Positions 1 through 7,102 of a DNA stretch of 11,304 nt are shown here, piece after piece (position 1 is the first letter of the stretch; every line of letters starts with the position of its first letter). Location: contig JBLIDT010000053.1 of the NCBI GenBank assembly GCA_047632755.1, positions 1 to 11,304 on the forward strand, given 5' to 3'. Position numbers and translations under genes: made by a program. The notes below the pieces were generated by a model that did no database searches, was not told the origin of the DNA, and saw only the letters and a list, made by a program, of their open reading frames with translations. This DNA comes from JAKVAV01 sp047632755. GTDB taxonomy: Bacteria > Bacteroidota > Bacteroidia > Flavobacteriales_D > Cryomorphaceae.

Positions 1-1486
1 TTGCACCATAGCTTTCTGCATATTTTACAAAATCTGGATTCTTGTAATCCAACCCGAAATCTTCAAAACCCATTCCTTCTTGTTTCCATTTGATCATTCC
101 ATAAGCACTATCATTTAAGATAATGACAATTAGATTCAATTCTAACCGAATGGCTGTTTCTAATTCTTGAGAGTTCATCATAAACCCACCATCGCCACAA
201 ACAGAGATTACTTTTTTAGTAGGGTTAATCAATTTTGCCAACATCGCTGAAGGTAAACCTGCTCCCATGGTTGCCAAGGCATTGTCCAATAATAGTGTGT
301 TGGCTTGGTAGCATTTATAATTTCTTGCAAACCAAACTTTATAGATACCATTATCTAATGTTACAATGCCATCTTCGGCCAATTGTTCTCTAACAATGTG
401 TACTAAACGTTGCGGTAAAGTTGGAAAACGATCATCTTCTGAATATTTAGTTAGATGGCTTTCTACTTCTTCTTTAATTTTCTCGAAATAAGATAAGTCC
501 CAATTACTTTTATTTTTAATAGATGAAGCTAGGTATTCCACAGAAGTTGCAATATCTCCAATTACATTTAGTTGGGGGAAATACACTTGATCTACCTGGG
601 CTGGAAAGAAATTTACATGAATTACTTTTGCTCCTCCTTCCTCCATGAAGAATGGAGGCTTTTCGATAACATCATGACCAATATTAATGATAAGATCTGC
701 TTTATTAATTGCACAATGTAAAAAGTCATTATCAGATAATGCTGCTGTTCCAAGAAACTTAGGATGTCTTTCATCTACTACTCCTTTTCCCATTTGAGTA
801 TTAAAAAATGGAATTCCTGTCTGTCCTATGAATTTAGTTAAGGCTTTTCCTGTTCTTTTTCTATTGGCTCCAGCACCAATCAATACTAAAGGCATCTTTG
901 CATTTTCAATCATTTTTACGGCCTCCTTAAGCGCTATTTGATCTGCATCAGGTCTTCTGTGTCCAACCACATTAAATAGGCTAGCATCACAATCTTCGGC
1001 CGCAATATCTTCAGGCAACTCCAAATGAACAGCTCCAGGACGTTCTTCTATTGCCAATCGAAATGATTCACGAATCATTGCTGGAATATTATTTCCATTT
1101 ACAATTTGATGCGTATGTTTGGTTATTGGCCGCATCAGCTCAATAATATCAACAATCTGAAAACGACCTTGCTTCGATTTTTTAATTGGCTTTTGACCAG
1201 TGATCATCATCATAGGCATCGCTCCTAGTTGGGCGTAAGCTGCGGGTGTCGCAAGATTAGTTGCTCCAGGGCCCAGTGTAGCTAAACACACACCAGGCTT
1301 ACCTGTTAAACGTCCATACGTAGCAGCCATAAATCCCGCTCCCTGTTCATGACGGGTTAAAATTAATTTTATTTTAGATTTTTTAAGTGAGTTTAAAAAA
1401 TCGAGATTTTCTTCACCAGGCAAACCAAAAATATATTCTACACCTTCATTTTCCAATGCTTTTACAAATAAATCAGATGCTTTCAT
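1..1486 (-). CDS. Acetolactate synthase large subunit-type ThDP enzyme, C-terminus cut off
   Basis: This reads as 495 codons from ATG at 1486 and runs off the left edge; most of a roughly 550-residue family protein is present. It would condense two pyruvates to acetolactate and release CO2, in the cytoplasm. Near the N-terminus are the FGLPGEENLDF segment (20-30), the conserved ThDP-activating glutamate in TRHEQG (E47) and LGPGATN (71-77). ITGQKPI (95-101) and a segment typical of the family (RPGAVHLELPEDIA) follow. The C-terminal ThDP/Mg-binding motif begins GDGG at 431-434 and ends in ND at about 458-459. The sequence resembles AlsS/IlvB-like proteins that often stand without a regulatory subunit. 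Whether it serves valine/isoleucine synthesis or acetoin formation cannot be decided, because what follows lies outside the window. Another ThDP decarboxylase or carboligase is less likely. Confidence 0.9.
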   Translation of the reverse strand, partial: MKASDLFVKALENEGVEYIFGLPGEENLDFLNSLKKSKIKLILTRHEQGAGFMAATYGRLTGKPGVCLATLGPGATNLATPAAYAQLGAMPMMMITGQKPIKKSKQGRFQIVDIIELMRPITKHTHQIVNGNNIPAMIRESFRLAIEERPGAVHLELPEDIAAEDCDASLFNVVGHRRPDADQIALKEAVKMIENAKMPLVLIGAGANRKRTGKALTKFIGQTGIPFFNTQMGKGVVDERHPKFLGTAALSDNDFLHCAINKADLIINIGHDVIEKPPFFMEEGGAKVIHVNFFPAQVDQVYFPQLNVIGDIATSVEYLASSIKNKSNWDLSYFEKIKEEVESHLTKYSEDDRFPTLPQRLVHIVREQLAEDGIVTLDNGIYKVWFARNYKCYQANTLLLDNALATMGAGLPSAMLAKLINPTKKVISVCGDGGFMMNSQELETAIRLELNLIVIILNDSAYGMIKWKQEGMGFEDFGLDYKNPDFVKYAESYGA

Positions 1487-1627
1487 ATTTTTTTATTTAG
1501 AAATTTTTCTTCAATTGAAACGCTCAGGCTAAGAAACGTGCGGTTTTTGGAACACGTTAATGGCCATATTGTCGTGATTTATGTTGAAAGTATTCATCTC
1601 TATTTTATCGGGATCCCGCATGTTTTC

Positions 1628-2044
1628 TCAGGTAATGTTGTGCACAGGTTTTTTTATTTTTTCCTTAATATATCCAGCAATAATCAAAGGCAATGTGCCC
1701 AATAAGCTGATACCCATGAAAGGTACGAAGTATGGATATTGTCCATAATCAATTAGATCCACCGTAAGGAAAATTATTGCGGACATTAAGAAAAACGCTG
1801 TCAACATAGTCCATAGGATTTTTAATACAAGCTGACTACTAGAAAGAAATGCCGCAAGGGTGATCAATCCGAGTAAAGGATTTGAAATTATTGAAATCTT
1901 GATCGGAGCTAAACCGGTGATTTGGCTTATGTAGTGTATTAAGTTTCCTTGAATTTGCATCATAGAAACATGAATAATTGGTGCGAATGATGTCACGACC
2001 AAAATTAATAAAGCTATCAAAGGTATTTTAGTGTTTACACTCAT
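1628..2044 (-). CDS. Small four-helix membrane protein, unknown function
   Basis: This 138-residue protein is not recognised. It is strongly hydrophobic, with four likely membrane segments at about residues 7-27, 52-72, 74-95 and 104-126. A basic tail (KEKIKKP, 127-133) should lie on the cytoplasmic side. There is no cleavable signal peptide, no catalytic motif and no conserved charged residue inside the helices, so nothing suggests transport chemistry or an enzyme. It reads in the same direction as the acetolactate synthase gene, but 141 bases separate them and co-transcription is uncertain. A near-perfect 30-base palindrome lies 66-95 bases upstream of its start codon and could be an operator or part of the promoter region. 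Codon and base composition match the AT-rich neighbours. The open frame, membrane pattern and ATG start support a real gene; the function is unknown. Confidence 0.65.
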   Translation of the reverse strand: MSVNTKIPLIALLILVVTSFAPIIHVSMMQIQGNLIHYISQITGLAPIKISIISNPLLGLITLAAFLSSSQLVLKILWTMLTAFFLMSAIIFLTVDLIDYGQYPYFVPFMGISLLGTLPLIIAGYIKEKIKKPVHNIT

Positions 2045-2109
2045 TCGGTATCAATTTGCGCACAACAATTGAATAACACGCACTGTGCACTAATATCCCT
2101 GATATTCGC

Positions 2110-2139
2110 GAATAAGACACACTCGAGTGCGTCTTATTC
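2110..2139. repeat. 30-base near-perfect palindrome with AATAAGAC arms
   Basis: Fourteen of fifteen positions pair; the only mismatch is 2119/2130. The outer arms read GAATAAGAC and GTCTTATTC and the centre is CACTCGAGTG. It lies 66-95 bases upstream of the minus-strand membrane protein start. The outer arms recur as an inverted pair upstream of the esterase gene (5298-5350). It may be a dimeric regulator site or an RNA hairpin. There is no T run right after it on either strand, so a terminator is less likely. Confidence 0.6.
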
Positions 2140-2493
2140 AGCTTGTGGGCTTATTGACTTTCAACAACACCCTTAGTATTCTACTCCCAAAACTCCTTAG
2201 AAAAATCCCACTCCTTCTAATCGGCTTTGGTCATTCTCAAATCTAACTAAAAACCGCTTCGGTTTCAAACACAGCGGAACGGGTAGTTTTTACGGACTTT
2301 TTCAAATATATTTAAACCTGTCCGATGTCCGAGCTTATTCGGACCATGCTTTTCTGCTAATTTCACTGTCTGCAATCTACACTTCCAGCTTCATTTCGCC
2401 CACAGGGAATCACCCTCTTTTTCTCAGGAAAGACCCTATTTCTTAAACTCAATTTTGTCGATTACAAAATACTAGACTGTTAACTCACCACTA

Positions 2494-2520
2494 TCACTGA
2501 ATTCAGTGAAATGTCTTTTT
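2494..2520 (+). promoter_or_regulatory. Perfect 16-base palindrome followed by a T run
   Basis: TCACTGAATTCAGTGA (2494-2509) is its own reverse complement. As RNA it would form a six-pair stem with an AAUU loop. AATGTC and then six T (2515-2520) follow. It sits about 150 bases upstream of the lipoprotein pseudogene. It could be an operator for a dimeric regulator, or a weak terminator on the plus strand. No plus-strand gene precedes it, which weakens the terminator reading. Confidence 0.35.
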
Positions 2521-2561
2521 TATGGCTTTGGCGCACATCCATTAATTGATCTACCCCCATC

Positions 2562-2586
2562 CTGTTATCATCTGTTATCCCTGTTA
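2562..2586 (+). repeat. Three phased CTGTTA direct repeats
   Basis: CTGTTATC occurs at 2562-2569 and again at 2572-2579, and CTGTTA at 2581-2586, giving start-to-start spacings of 10 and 9 bases, close to one helical turn. They end 69 bases before the ATG of the lipoprotein pseudogene. Such phasing can mark an activator or iteron-like binding site, but the units are short and chance is possible. Confidence 0.3.
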
Positions 2587-2655
2587 AGGAATCGTTAAAC
2601 TCCTTGCCGCCGCCATGGGGTCTTGGTTAATTGCTGCATCAATCAATGACCGCGT

Positions 2656-3165
2656 ATGAAAACCTTCCTTTTGTTTTTGCCGCCTTTGGCGCTGATCAGT
2701 TGCCAGGAAAATCCCACGAACGCAGAGCCGCCAGAGCGGTACGCCGCTCAAATGGTAAAGATCGCTCCCGACGCTGAGCTGGATAATCCCAAATTCTATT
2801 TGTGCAGCGACACGGGAATGGTGCACAGCCGGATAGCCCTGAGTTACGAAGGCGGCTTTTCGCAATTGGATGCGGAGTGCTTTGTGGCGCTGGCCCAATC
2901 GGAAGAGCGGTACACCTATGATGGATTGGTCTTGGTGCGGTTTATCATCAACTGCGACAAGGTGACGGGGCGTTTCCGCTTTCAAACGATGGATGCGGGC
3001 TTTGTCCACCAAGAATGCCCGGAGACATTGCAAGCCGAGATCAAGGACTGTGCGGCCAAGCTGGACAAATGGACCTTTATACGCGAAGAAAATTGAGGGA
3101 TGGACCACTCGAAGTTCCTCAACTTTAAATTTGAAAATGGAAAATTCCTCTTGATTATTCACTAA
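2656..3165 (+). pseudogene. Lipoprotein with TonB-like C-terminal region, interrupted by in-frame TGA
   Basis: The frame opens with ATG at 2656, followed by a signal peptide and a lipobox (LISC, C16), so the protein would be anchored to a membrane in the periplasm. The middle (NPKFYLC, SYEGGF) and a later block with VRFIINCDKVTGRFRF, MDAGF and LDKWTF resemble Bacteroidota lipoproteins in which a beta-rich, TonB C-terminal-like fold ends in a segment like FKFENGKI. Here a TGA at 3094-3096 stops the frame after REEN. The same frame then continues without any shift through KFLNFKFENGK to a TAA at 3163-3165, which is the expected family ending. The gene is therefore best read as about 169 residues with one nonsense codon. 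The 146-residue truncated product might still be made. The plus-strand TPR frame begins at the very end of this gene, suggesting one operon. Base composition is more GC-rich than the surroundings. The family likeness comes from memory and was not searched. Confidence 0.65.
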
Positions 3166-3976
3166 GAAATCGGGTTGGCTCGGTGGTGCTTTCTTATTGC
3201 TGTCGGTGGACGATATGGCTCAGTATAACTGCCTCATCTATCCCGAAACCGGCAATGAGTAACGCGCCTGCGAAATTTGCTACGAAGCGATCGAATACAA
3301 ACAAGGAAGCAGGGAGTCGCAATTGCTCTTTGACTCGGCGATTGTGCTCAGCCCCCATTTCGATTATGCCTATTACCAAAAAGCGGTGCCCTATCTCAAA
3401 AGGGGATTCCTCGAAGAGGGAATCAAACTACTCAACAAGGCTATGGAGTTGGCGCCGTTGGATCACCTAACCTACCACGCCAATTGGTATTTCCAGCACG
3501 AGAGTTACGCGTATTTCCGCCGCGATTTGGAGCGCTTCTATGTCATGGATTGCGCCTACTTGAGTTATACCATGGGCGGCGGATTGGAGATGCGCATCTT
3601 ACTAGGGATCGTGTATTCCAAAATGGGCGAAAACGCGAAAGCGTTGCAAACGCTGCTGGCCGCCATCGCTGAGTTTCCATCGCCCGATTTTATGGGAATA
3701 TACGACTACCACACCTTGGGCATCTCGCAGTACTTCAATGGCGACTATGCCACCGCCCAGGAGACGTTGGAAAAGTCCATTGCCGTCAACGCCGAGTTTG
3801 CCGATACCTATTACTACCTGGCTTTGGTGGAAGAGGAATTGGGAAATGCCACCGCCGCACAGCAGCGATTGCAGGAATCCATCAATCGATTTGAAGGTCA
3901 GGACGGCGGTTATACGGGCTACCCGTTTTGCTTTCCCGTGACCAAGGATGTGGTCGAGGAGAAGTTGGCGGGGTAG
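3158..3976 (+). pseudogene. Secreted TPR-repeat protein, start codon lost and in-frame TAA
   Basis: One frame reads from about 3158 (FTKKSGWLGGAFLLLSV, a signal peptide-like beginning) through AQYNCLIYPETGNE. It then meets a TAA at 3260-3262 and goes on as RACEICYEAIEYKQGSRESQ without a shift. The remaining part to the TAG at 3974-3976 carries about four tetratricopeptide-like helix pairs, for example AYYQKAVPYLKRGFLEEGI, ILLGIVYSKMGENAKAL, LGISQYFNGDYATAQETL and YYYLALVEEELGNATAAQQ. TPR arrays bind partner proteins; here the protein would act outside the cytoplasm. No ATG, GTG or TTG exists between the upstream in-frame TGA (3152-3154) and TTG at 3197, so the original start appears lost. It overlaps the end of the lipoprotein gene by a few bases, as in a translationally coupled pair. 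A restarted product from internal codons such as TTG at 3323 cannot be excluded. Partner and function are unknown. Confidence 0.65.
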
Positions 3977-4119
3977 CCTGTCCTTCCGCTCATGGAGAAC
4001 TAAGCGAAGCGGCCTCACGCAGCGAAGCACTTAAGCCCAGGGGTTTTTATAAACCACCGTTCATGCTATTGAGCAGCGAAGTAGTGGAATTCGAAGTATT
4101 AGTTTTCTTATTGAGGCAT

Positions 4120-5259
4120 TTAATTTTTCACGATCTTTTTAGTCGATGTGCCTAGTGAAGTTTTGATCATTAAGAAATAAATACCAGGACTCAAATGAGC
4201 TATATCAATGCTTTCGTTGTTTAGCCTTGCCTTCATTTTTGTGCCTAGAGTGGTATAAATAATGACCTCATAAAGTTGCACTTCATTGCTGGTTTCTATG
4301 CGAATGAAATCACTGGCAGGATTGGGAAAAACACGCATACTTTTTTCTAGCTCTGCCGCATTGGGAACAGACAATACATCAGTGATGTACTTTTGAAAAA
4401 ACAACCACGCTTCTTCACCAGCATTGATGTCCATATTTCCCCAAGCCCCGGGCCAATCATGTCCTCCGCCAACTACTTTATAGTACCAAACTTCATTGTT
4501 GTTGATACCATTTAAGTGTTTCTCGCTAAGCACATAACTACCGTCTGAAAAATCTGTATCAGGCAGTGTTTCGGTCACTACAGTTGTGCATTCGTTTTTT
4601 TCTGAAAAGTAATTAATGGTAAATGGAATGCTTGGGTAAGCTCCCCATCCGTCATTGTTATTTGGATCTCCTGAAGGGGGTGTTACATCATCTTGAGAGC
4701 CATGTATTTCAAATATCGGAATTGGAGGGCTATCGGCACATTCATTCAATATGTCTGTCAAAATCATGCCCGCCACTGGAGCTACAGCTTTAAAGGTATT
4801 GTATGATTGACAAGCGAGCATGTAGCACATTTCTCCACCATTGGACATTCCAGTTGCAAAGGTGTAATCGGGGTTTAAGCCATGGGTTAATTGGAGGTGC
4901 TGCGCCAATTCAGTTAAAAAACCAACATCATCGACAGTTTGATTTTGATGAAAAGCATAGCCTACATTCCAAAATCGATTGCCACCTCCATCTGTTGTTC
5001 CTCGTGGGTAACAAACAGCAAAACCATATTGATCTGCAAACTGGTTCATATCCGAGTAGTTTTTGATGCTGTTTGCATCTCCAGTATAGCCGTGCATGAC
5101 AAATACCAACGGTGCTTGCTCATCCAAATCTACCGGCTCATAGTAGATATACTCACGGTCAATGCCGTTGTGATCAAAATCAATGTATTGCGCCTGTGCT
5201 TTATTGTAGGAACAAAATAGTATAAGTGCCAAAAGAAATGTCCTGTAGCGGTTTTTCAT
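4120..5259 (-). CDS. Secreted PHB-depolymerase/feruloyl-esterase-like hydrolase with T9SS sorting domain
   Basis: This is a 379-residue protein with a signal peptide (1-23, ending AQAQ). Residues 25-295 form an alpha/beta hydrolase of the poly(3-hydroxybutyrate) depolymerase / LpqC-like esterase type. The HGYTG oxyanion segment is at 56-60, the nucleophile elbow GMSNGG has S139, the acid is D190 in HGSQDD, and the catalytic histidine is H267 in GGGHDWPG. Residues 308-379 begin VFPNPASDF and end in GIYFLMIKT and KKIVKN. This is a Por-secretion-tail (type A) domain used by the type IX secretion system, so the enzyme is exported across the outer membrane and released or surface-attached. The substrate could be an ester in a plant polymer, a short-chain ester or PHB; the sequence does not say which. 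No carbohydrate-active genes lie nearby. An inverted AATAAGAC repeat sits 39-91 bases upstream of the start. Confidence 0.9.
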   Translation of the reverse strand: MKNRYRTFLLALILFCSYNKAQAQYIDFDHNGIDREYIYYEPVDLDEQAPLVFVMHGYTGDANSIKNYSDMNQFADQYGFAVCYPRGTTDGGGNRFWNVGYAFHQNQTVDDVGFLTELAQHLQLTHGLNPDYTFATGMSNGGEMCYMLACQSYNTFKAVAPVAGMILTDILNECADSPPIPIFEIHGSQDDVTPPSGDPNNNDGWGAYPSIPFTINYFSEKNECTTVVTETLPDTDFSDGSYVLSEKHLNGINNNEVWYYKVVGGGHDWPGAWGNMDINAGEEAWLFFQKYITDVLSVPNAAELEKSMRVFPNPASDFIRIETSNEVQLYEVIIYTTLGTKMKARLNNESIDIAHLSPGIYFLMIKTSLGTSTKKIVKN

Positions 5260-5297
5260 TTATGAATTATTTGCGCTGGGAGGCAATTTAGAGTTAT

Positions 5298-5350
5298 AAA
5301 TAAGACAATCCTATTTATACCAAGTATGGTCTTGTGATTTAGTCTTATTT
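5298..5350. repeat. 9-base inverted repeat AAATAAGAC/GTCTTATTT upstream of esterase
   Basis: AAATAAGAC at 5298-5306 pairs perfectly with GTCTTATTT at 5342-5350, with 35 bases between. The interval holds a smaller ACCA-AGTA-TGGT element (5319-5330). The repeat lies 39-91 bases upstream of the minus-strand esterase start. Its arms share eight bases (AATAAGAC) with the arms of the palindrome at 2110-2139, which is also upstream of a minus-strand gene. It may be a pair of half-sites for a regulator or a leader hairpin. Confidence 0.5.
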
Positions 5351-5411
5351 GTAAAGATTTTTGGGGTGCGTGACTATTCCCGAATGAAACGAAGTAAAGC
5401 TTTAATGCGGC

Positions 5412-6440
5412 TTAGATGTACTCAGCATCAGTGGATAATACCAAGATCATTTTGGCACCTTTTTCGTTTGAAAACTCTACCCTTCCGTTTAATTGTTCTG
5501 CCAAGGCATTTATAAGCACCAATCCGAATGATTTAAGATTTTTGGTTGATTTCAAAACGTGTGGCGGGTATCCGGACCCGTTGTCCTTGTATGTGATTTT
5601 AATCTGATTATTATTTGTATTTTTTTCAATTAATATATTAATTATATGTGGTTCTGTACTACTTGAAAAACAGTGCTTAATACTGTTGTTCGAGCATTCT
5701 ATGAGAATTAGCCCGATGGGTAAAAGAAAGCTTATTTGCTCATTTATTTCAACTGATTTTATATCAAGTTGAATTCTTTGTTCAACTATGAGTGGATATA
5801 GAATTCTGTTCAGGTAATTCTCAAGATCAATTTTATCAAATCTTTCTGATCTATAAATTGCTTCATGAGCAGAGGCGATGGCGTTAATGGTATCTTCAAT
5901 TTCGTGTAAGGCTATTCTATCATCCTTTTGTTTCAATCGCGCTATACTCAGAATTAATTGTAGGTTGTTCTTCACCCTATGGTGCACTTCAGCGAGCAAC
6001 ACATCTTTTTCTTGAAGGGCTTTTTTGAGCCTTATCTCCATTTCCTTTTCTTCGGTAATATCTACATGACAACCTATTGCTCTGAGTGGCGCACCTTCTA
6101 TTGACCATTCTACAACTTTTCCGTTGCATCTCACCCAAACTGTGCTTCCATCCTTATGATGATACCTAACCACTGAATGGAAAGGAATAACTCCATTAGA
6201 CTGGGCGTGCTTTTCGAATGCTGCAAACATCAGGGGTGTATCCTCTTCAAATGCAATTTTCTGCCAAGCTTCCGGCGAGTTTTCCATTTCATGGTCTGCG
6301 TAGCCGAACATTTGTTTAAATCTAGGACTTAAGTATTCCTTATTGGCAACAATATCCCAATCCCAAAAACCAGCCAATGAACTTTCTAAGGCGCTTTCGC
6401 TGATCTCTTCTAAATCTTTTACAGCAGTGTATTTTTTCAT
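5412..6440 (-). CDS. PAS-domain sensor histidine kinase, HisKA_2/HWE-like, no partner in window
   Basis: This is a 342-residue cytoplasmic kinase without membrane segments or signal peptide. A PAS domain of the PAS_3 type spans about 15-130 (AGFWDWDI, SPRFKQMFGY, GSTVWVRCNG, GCHVDITE). A short linker helix leads to the phosphoacceptor region EVHHRVKNNLQL (151-162), with H154 the expected phosphorylated residue of the HisKA_2 type. The ATP-binding part follows: N-box ECSNNSIKH (248-256), a G1 box DNGSG (286-290), SFGLVLI (304-310) and a final KGAKMILVL. HisKA_2 kinases sense a ligand or cofactor through PAS and pass phosphate to a response regulator. No response regulator or other kinase lies beside it, so the partner must be elsewhere. 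The 152-base gap to the esterase suggests separate transcription. The signal sensed is unknown. Confidence 0.92.
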   Translation of the reverse strand: MKKYTAVKDLEEISESALESSLAGFWDWDIVANKEYLSPRFKQMFGYADHEMENSPEAWQKIAFEEDTPLMFAAFEKHAQSNGVIPFHSVVRYHHKDGSTVWVRCNGKVVEWSIEGAPLRAIGCHVDITEEKEMEIRLKKALQEKDVLLAEVHHRVKNNLQLILSIARLKQKDDRIALHEIEDTINAIASAHEAIYRSERFDKIDLENYLNRILYPLIVEQRIQLDIKSVEINEQISFLLPIGLILIECSNNSIKHCFSSSTEPHIINILIEKNTNNNQIKITYKDNGSGYPPHVLKSTKNLKSFGLVLINALAEQLNGRVEFSNEKGAKMILVLSTDAEYI

Positions 6441-7012
6441 AAAATTACTTGTGCATTATTTAGTTCGGTAGTTAAGACAAAAATTGTTGATGGAGTAGTT
6501 TGAAACGAAAGGGTAAGTTGATTCTAGCGCATGTGTGTGGCTAACCTTCCTATATCCAGATCTTCCTAGTTGAATAGAGATCTGTCGCCTGCTGGCTCAT
6601 TGAAGTTCATTCTAGGTTAGATGCTATGTTGCAACAAACCTTTCTGTTACAGTTCCTCTCCTATCAAATTTACTTAAAAAAATCCAAACCCTTGGCAATC
6701 AGCTAACTTTTATTGAAAGGCTCTCAACCTGCTGTGAGGGTGGCTTTTCTCTGTGTAGCGTGAGCTGTAGAATGGCGCGAAAATAATGTTTTCGGTTTTT
6801 TGTTGAGACGGGTTTAAAACAGGTGGTGCGGCTGTGGCCGTCCTCTAGCCTGTACTTTTATTTAAGGACGCGCTAATGAGATTGCAGGCTCGGACATTCT
6901 CCTAAATGTACAGACTTGAAATAGAGAAGCCCGCTTTTGTGGGCTTCGACTCAATTCCGTTTTTGAAAGGAATAGGGGAGGCGTATGTCCAGCCTCTTGC
7001 GGCAGCAGTGCT
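6441..7012. other. Gene-free stretch with several hairpins
   Basis: No gene is recognised in any frame. Inverted repeats are visible: CTAACCT (6541-6547) with AGGTTAG (6614-6620), enclosing CAGATCT (6557-6563) with AGATCTG (6578-6584). A stem at 6716-6747 uses AAAG + GCTCTCA, allowing wobble pairs and a bulge. CGGC-TGTG-GCCG is at 6829-6840, and a strong stem is at 6926-6947. The first, nested pair lies 100-180 bases upstream of the kinase start on the minus strand and could belong to its leader. No covariation can be judged from one sequence. Confidence 0.5.
6926..6947 (-). terminator. Strong hairpin, possible terminator downstream of the SDR pseudogene
   Basis: GAAGCCCGC pairs with GTGGGCTTC (nine pairs, one G-U wobble) around a four-base loop. 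On the minus strand the stem is followed by TCTATTTC, a weak T-rich tract. It lies about 65 bases beyond the end of the open frame of the decayed dehydrogenase, a reasonable place for its terminator. On the plus strand the next T run starts about 13 bases after the stem, which fits less well. Confidence 0.4.
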
Positions 7013-7102
7013 TTAGTGCAATGCGCCTTCCATTGTCACTTTAAACCTTGCGGTCCATCCCACTCGGCTAATCCCATACCTGCGAGGCTTGCCTTTCTGA
7101 TG

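Larger units (their letters stand above)
2045..2655. other. Gene-free stretch rich in palindromes and short repeats
   Basis: No credible gene is seen here. The left part holds nested inverted repeats: AATATC/GATATT around CCT (2092-2106), ATTCGCGAAT (2104-2113) and a 30-base palindrome (2110-2139). Further on are AAACCG-CTT-CGGTTT (2251-2265) and GTCCGA-GCTTAT-TCGGAC (2327-2344). The latter overlaps a tandem TGTCCGA duplication (2319-2332). A perfect 16-base palindrome (2494-2509) and three CTGTTA direct repeats (2562-2586) lie closer to the lipoprotein gene. The stretch separates two divergently transcribed genes, so promoters for both should be inside it, but no clear Bacteroidota-type promoter (TTG then TAnnTTTG) was found. 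Confidence 0.6.

Noticed and set aside
1609..1618. CGGGATCCCG palindrome just downstream of the membrane protein stop
   Set aside because: It is a ten-base symmetric word with no loop and no following T run in the minus direction, so it is not a convincing terminator.
2584..3162. 192-residue minus-strand open frame opposite the lipoprotein
   Set aside because: It is antisense to the lipoprotein frame in GC-rich DNA, has no recognisable motif, and the plus-strand frame shows a lipobox and family-like segments.
3602..4030. 142-residue minus-strand open frame
   Set aside because: It is antisense to the TPR repeats and its composition is that of a shadow frame with no domain signal.
4003..4081. 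AGCGAAG repeated at 4003, 4021 and 4075
   Set aside because: Seven-base words at irregular spacing between two genes; too short and irregular to call a repeat element.
6716..6747. Possible plus-strand terminator hairpin
   Set aside because: It needs wobble pairs and a bulge, and no plus-strand gene ends upstream of it.
2325..6897. Ten-base word ATGTCCGAGC shared in inverted orientation between 2325-2334 and 6888-6897
   Set aside because: Flanking sequences do not align and the nearby shared CTGCAATCT has different spacing, so a mobile element end or duplicated region is not supported.
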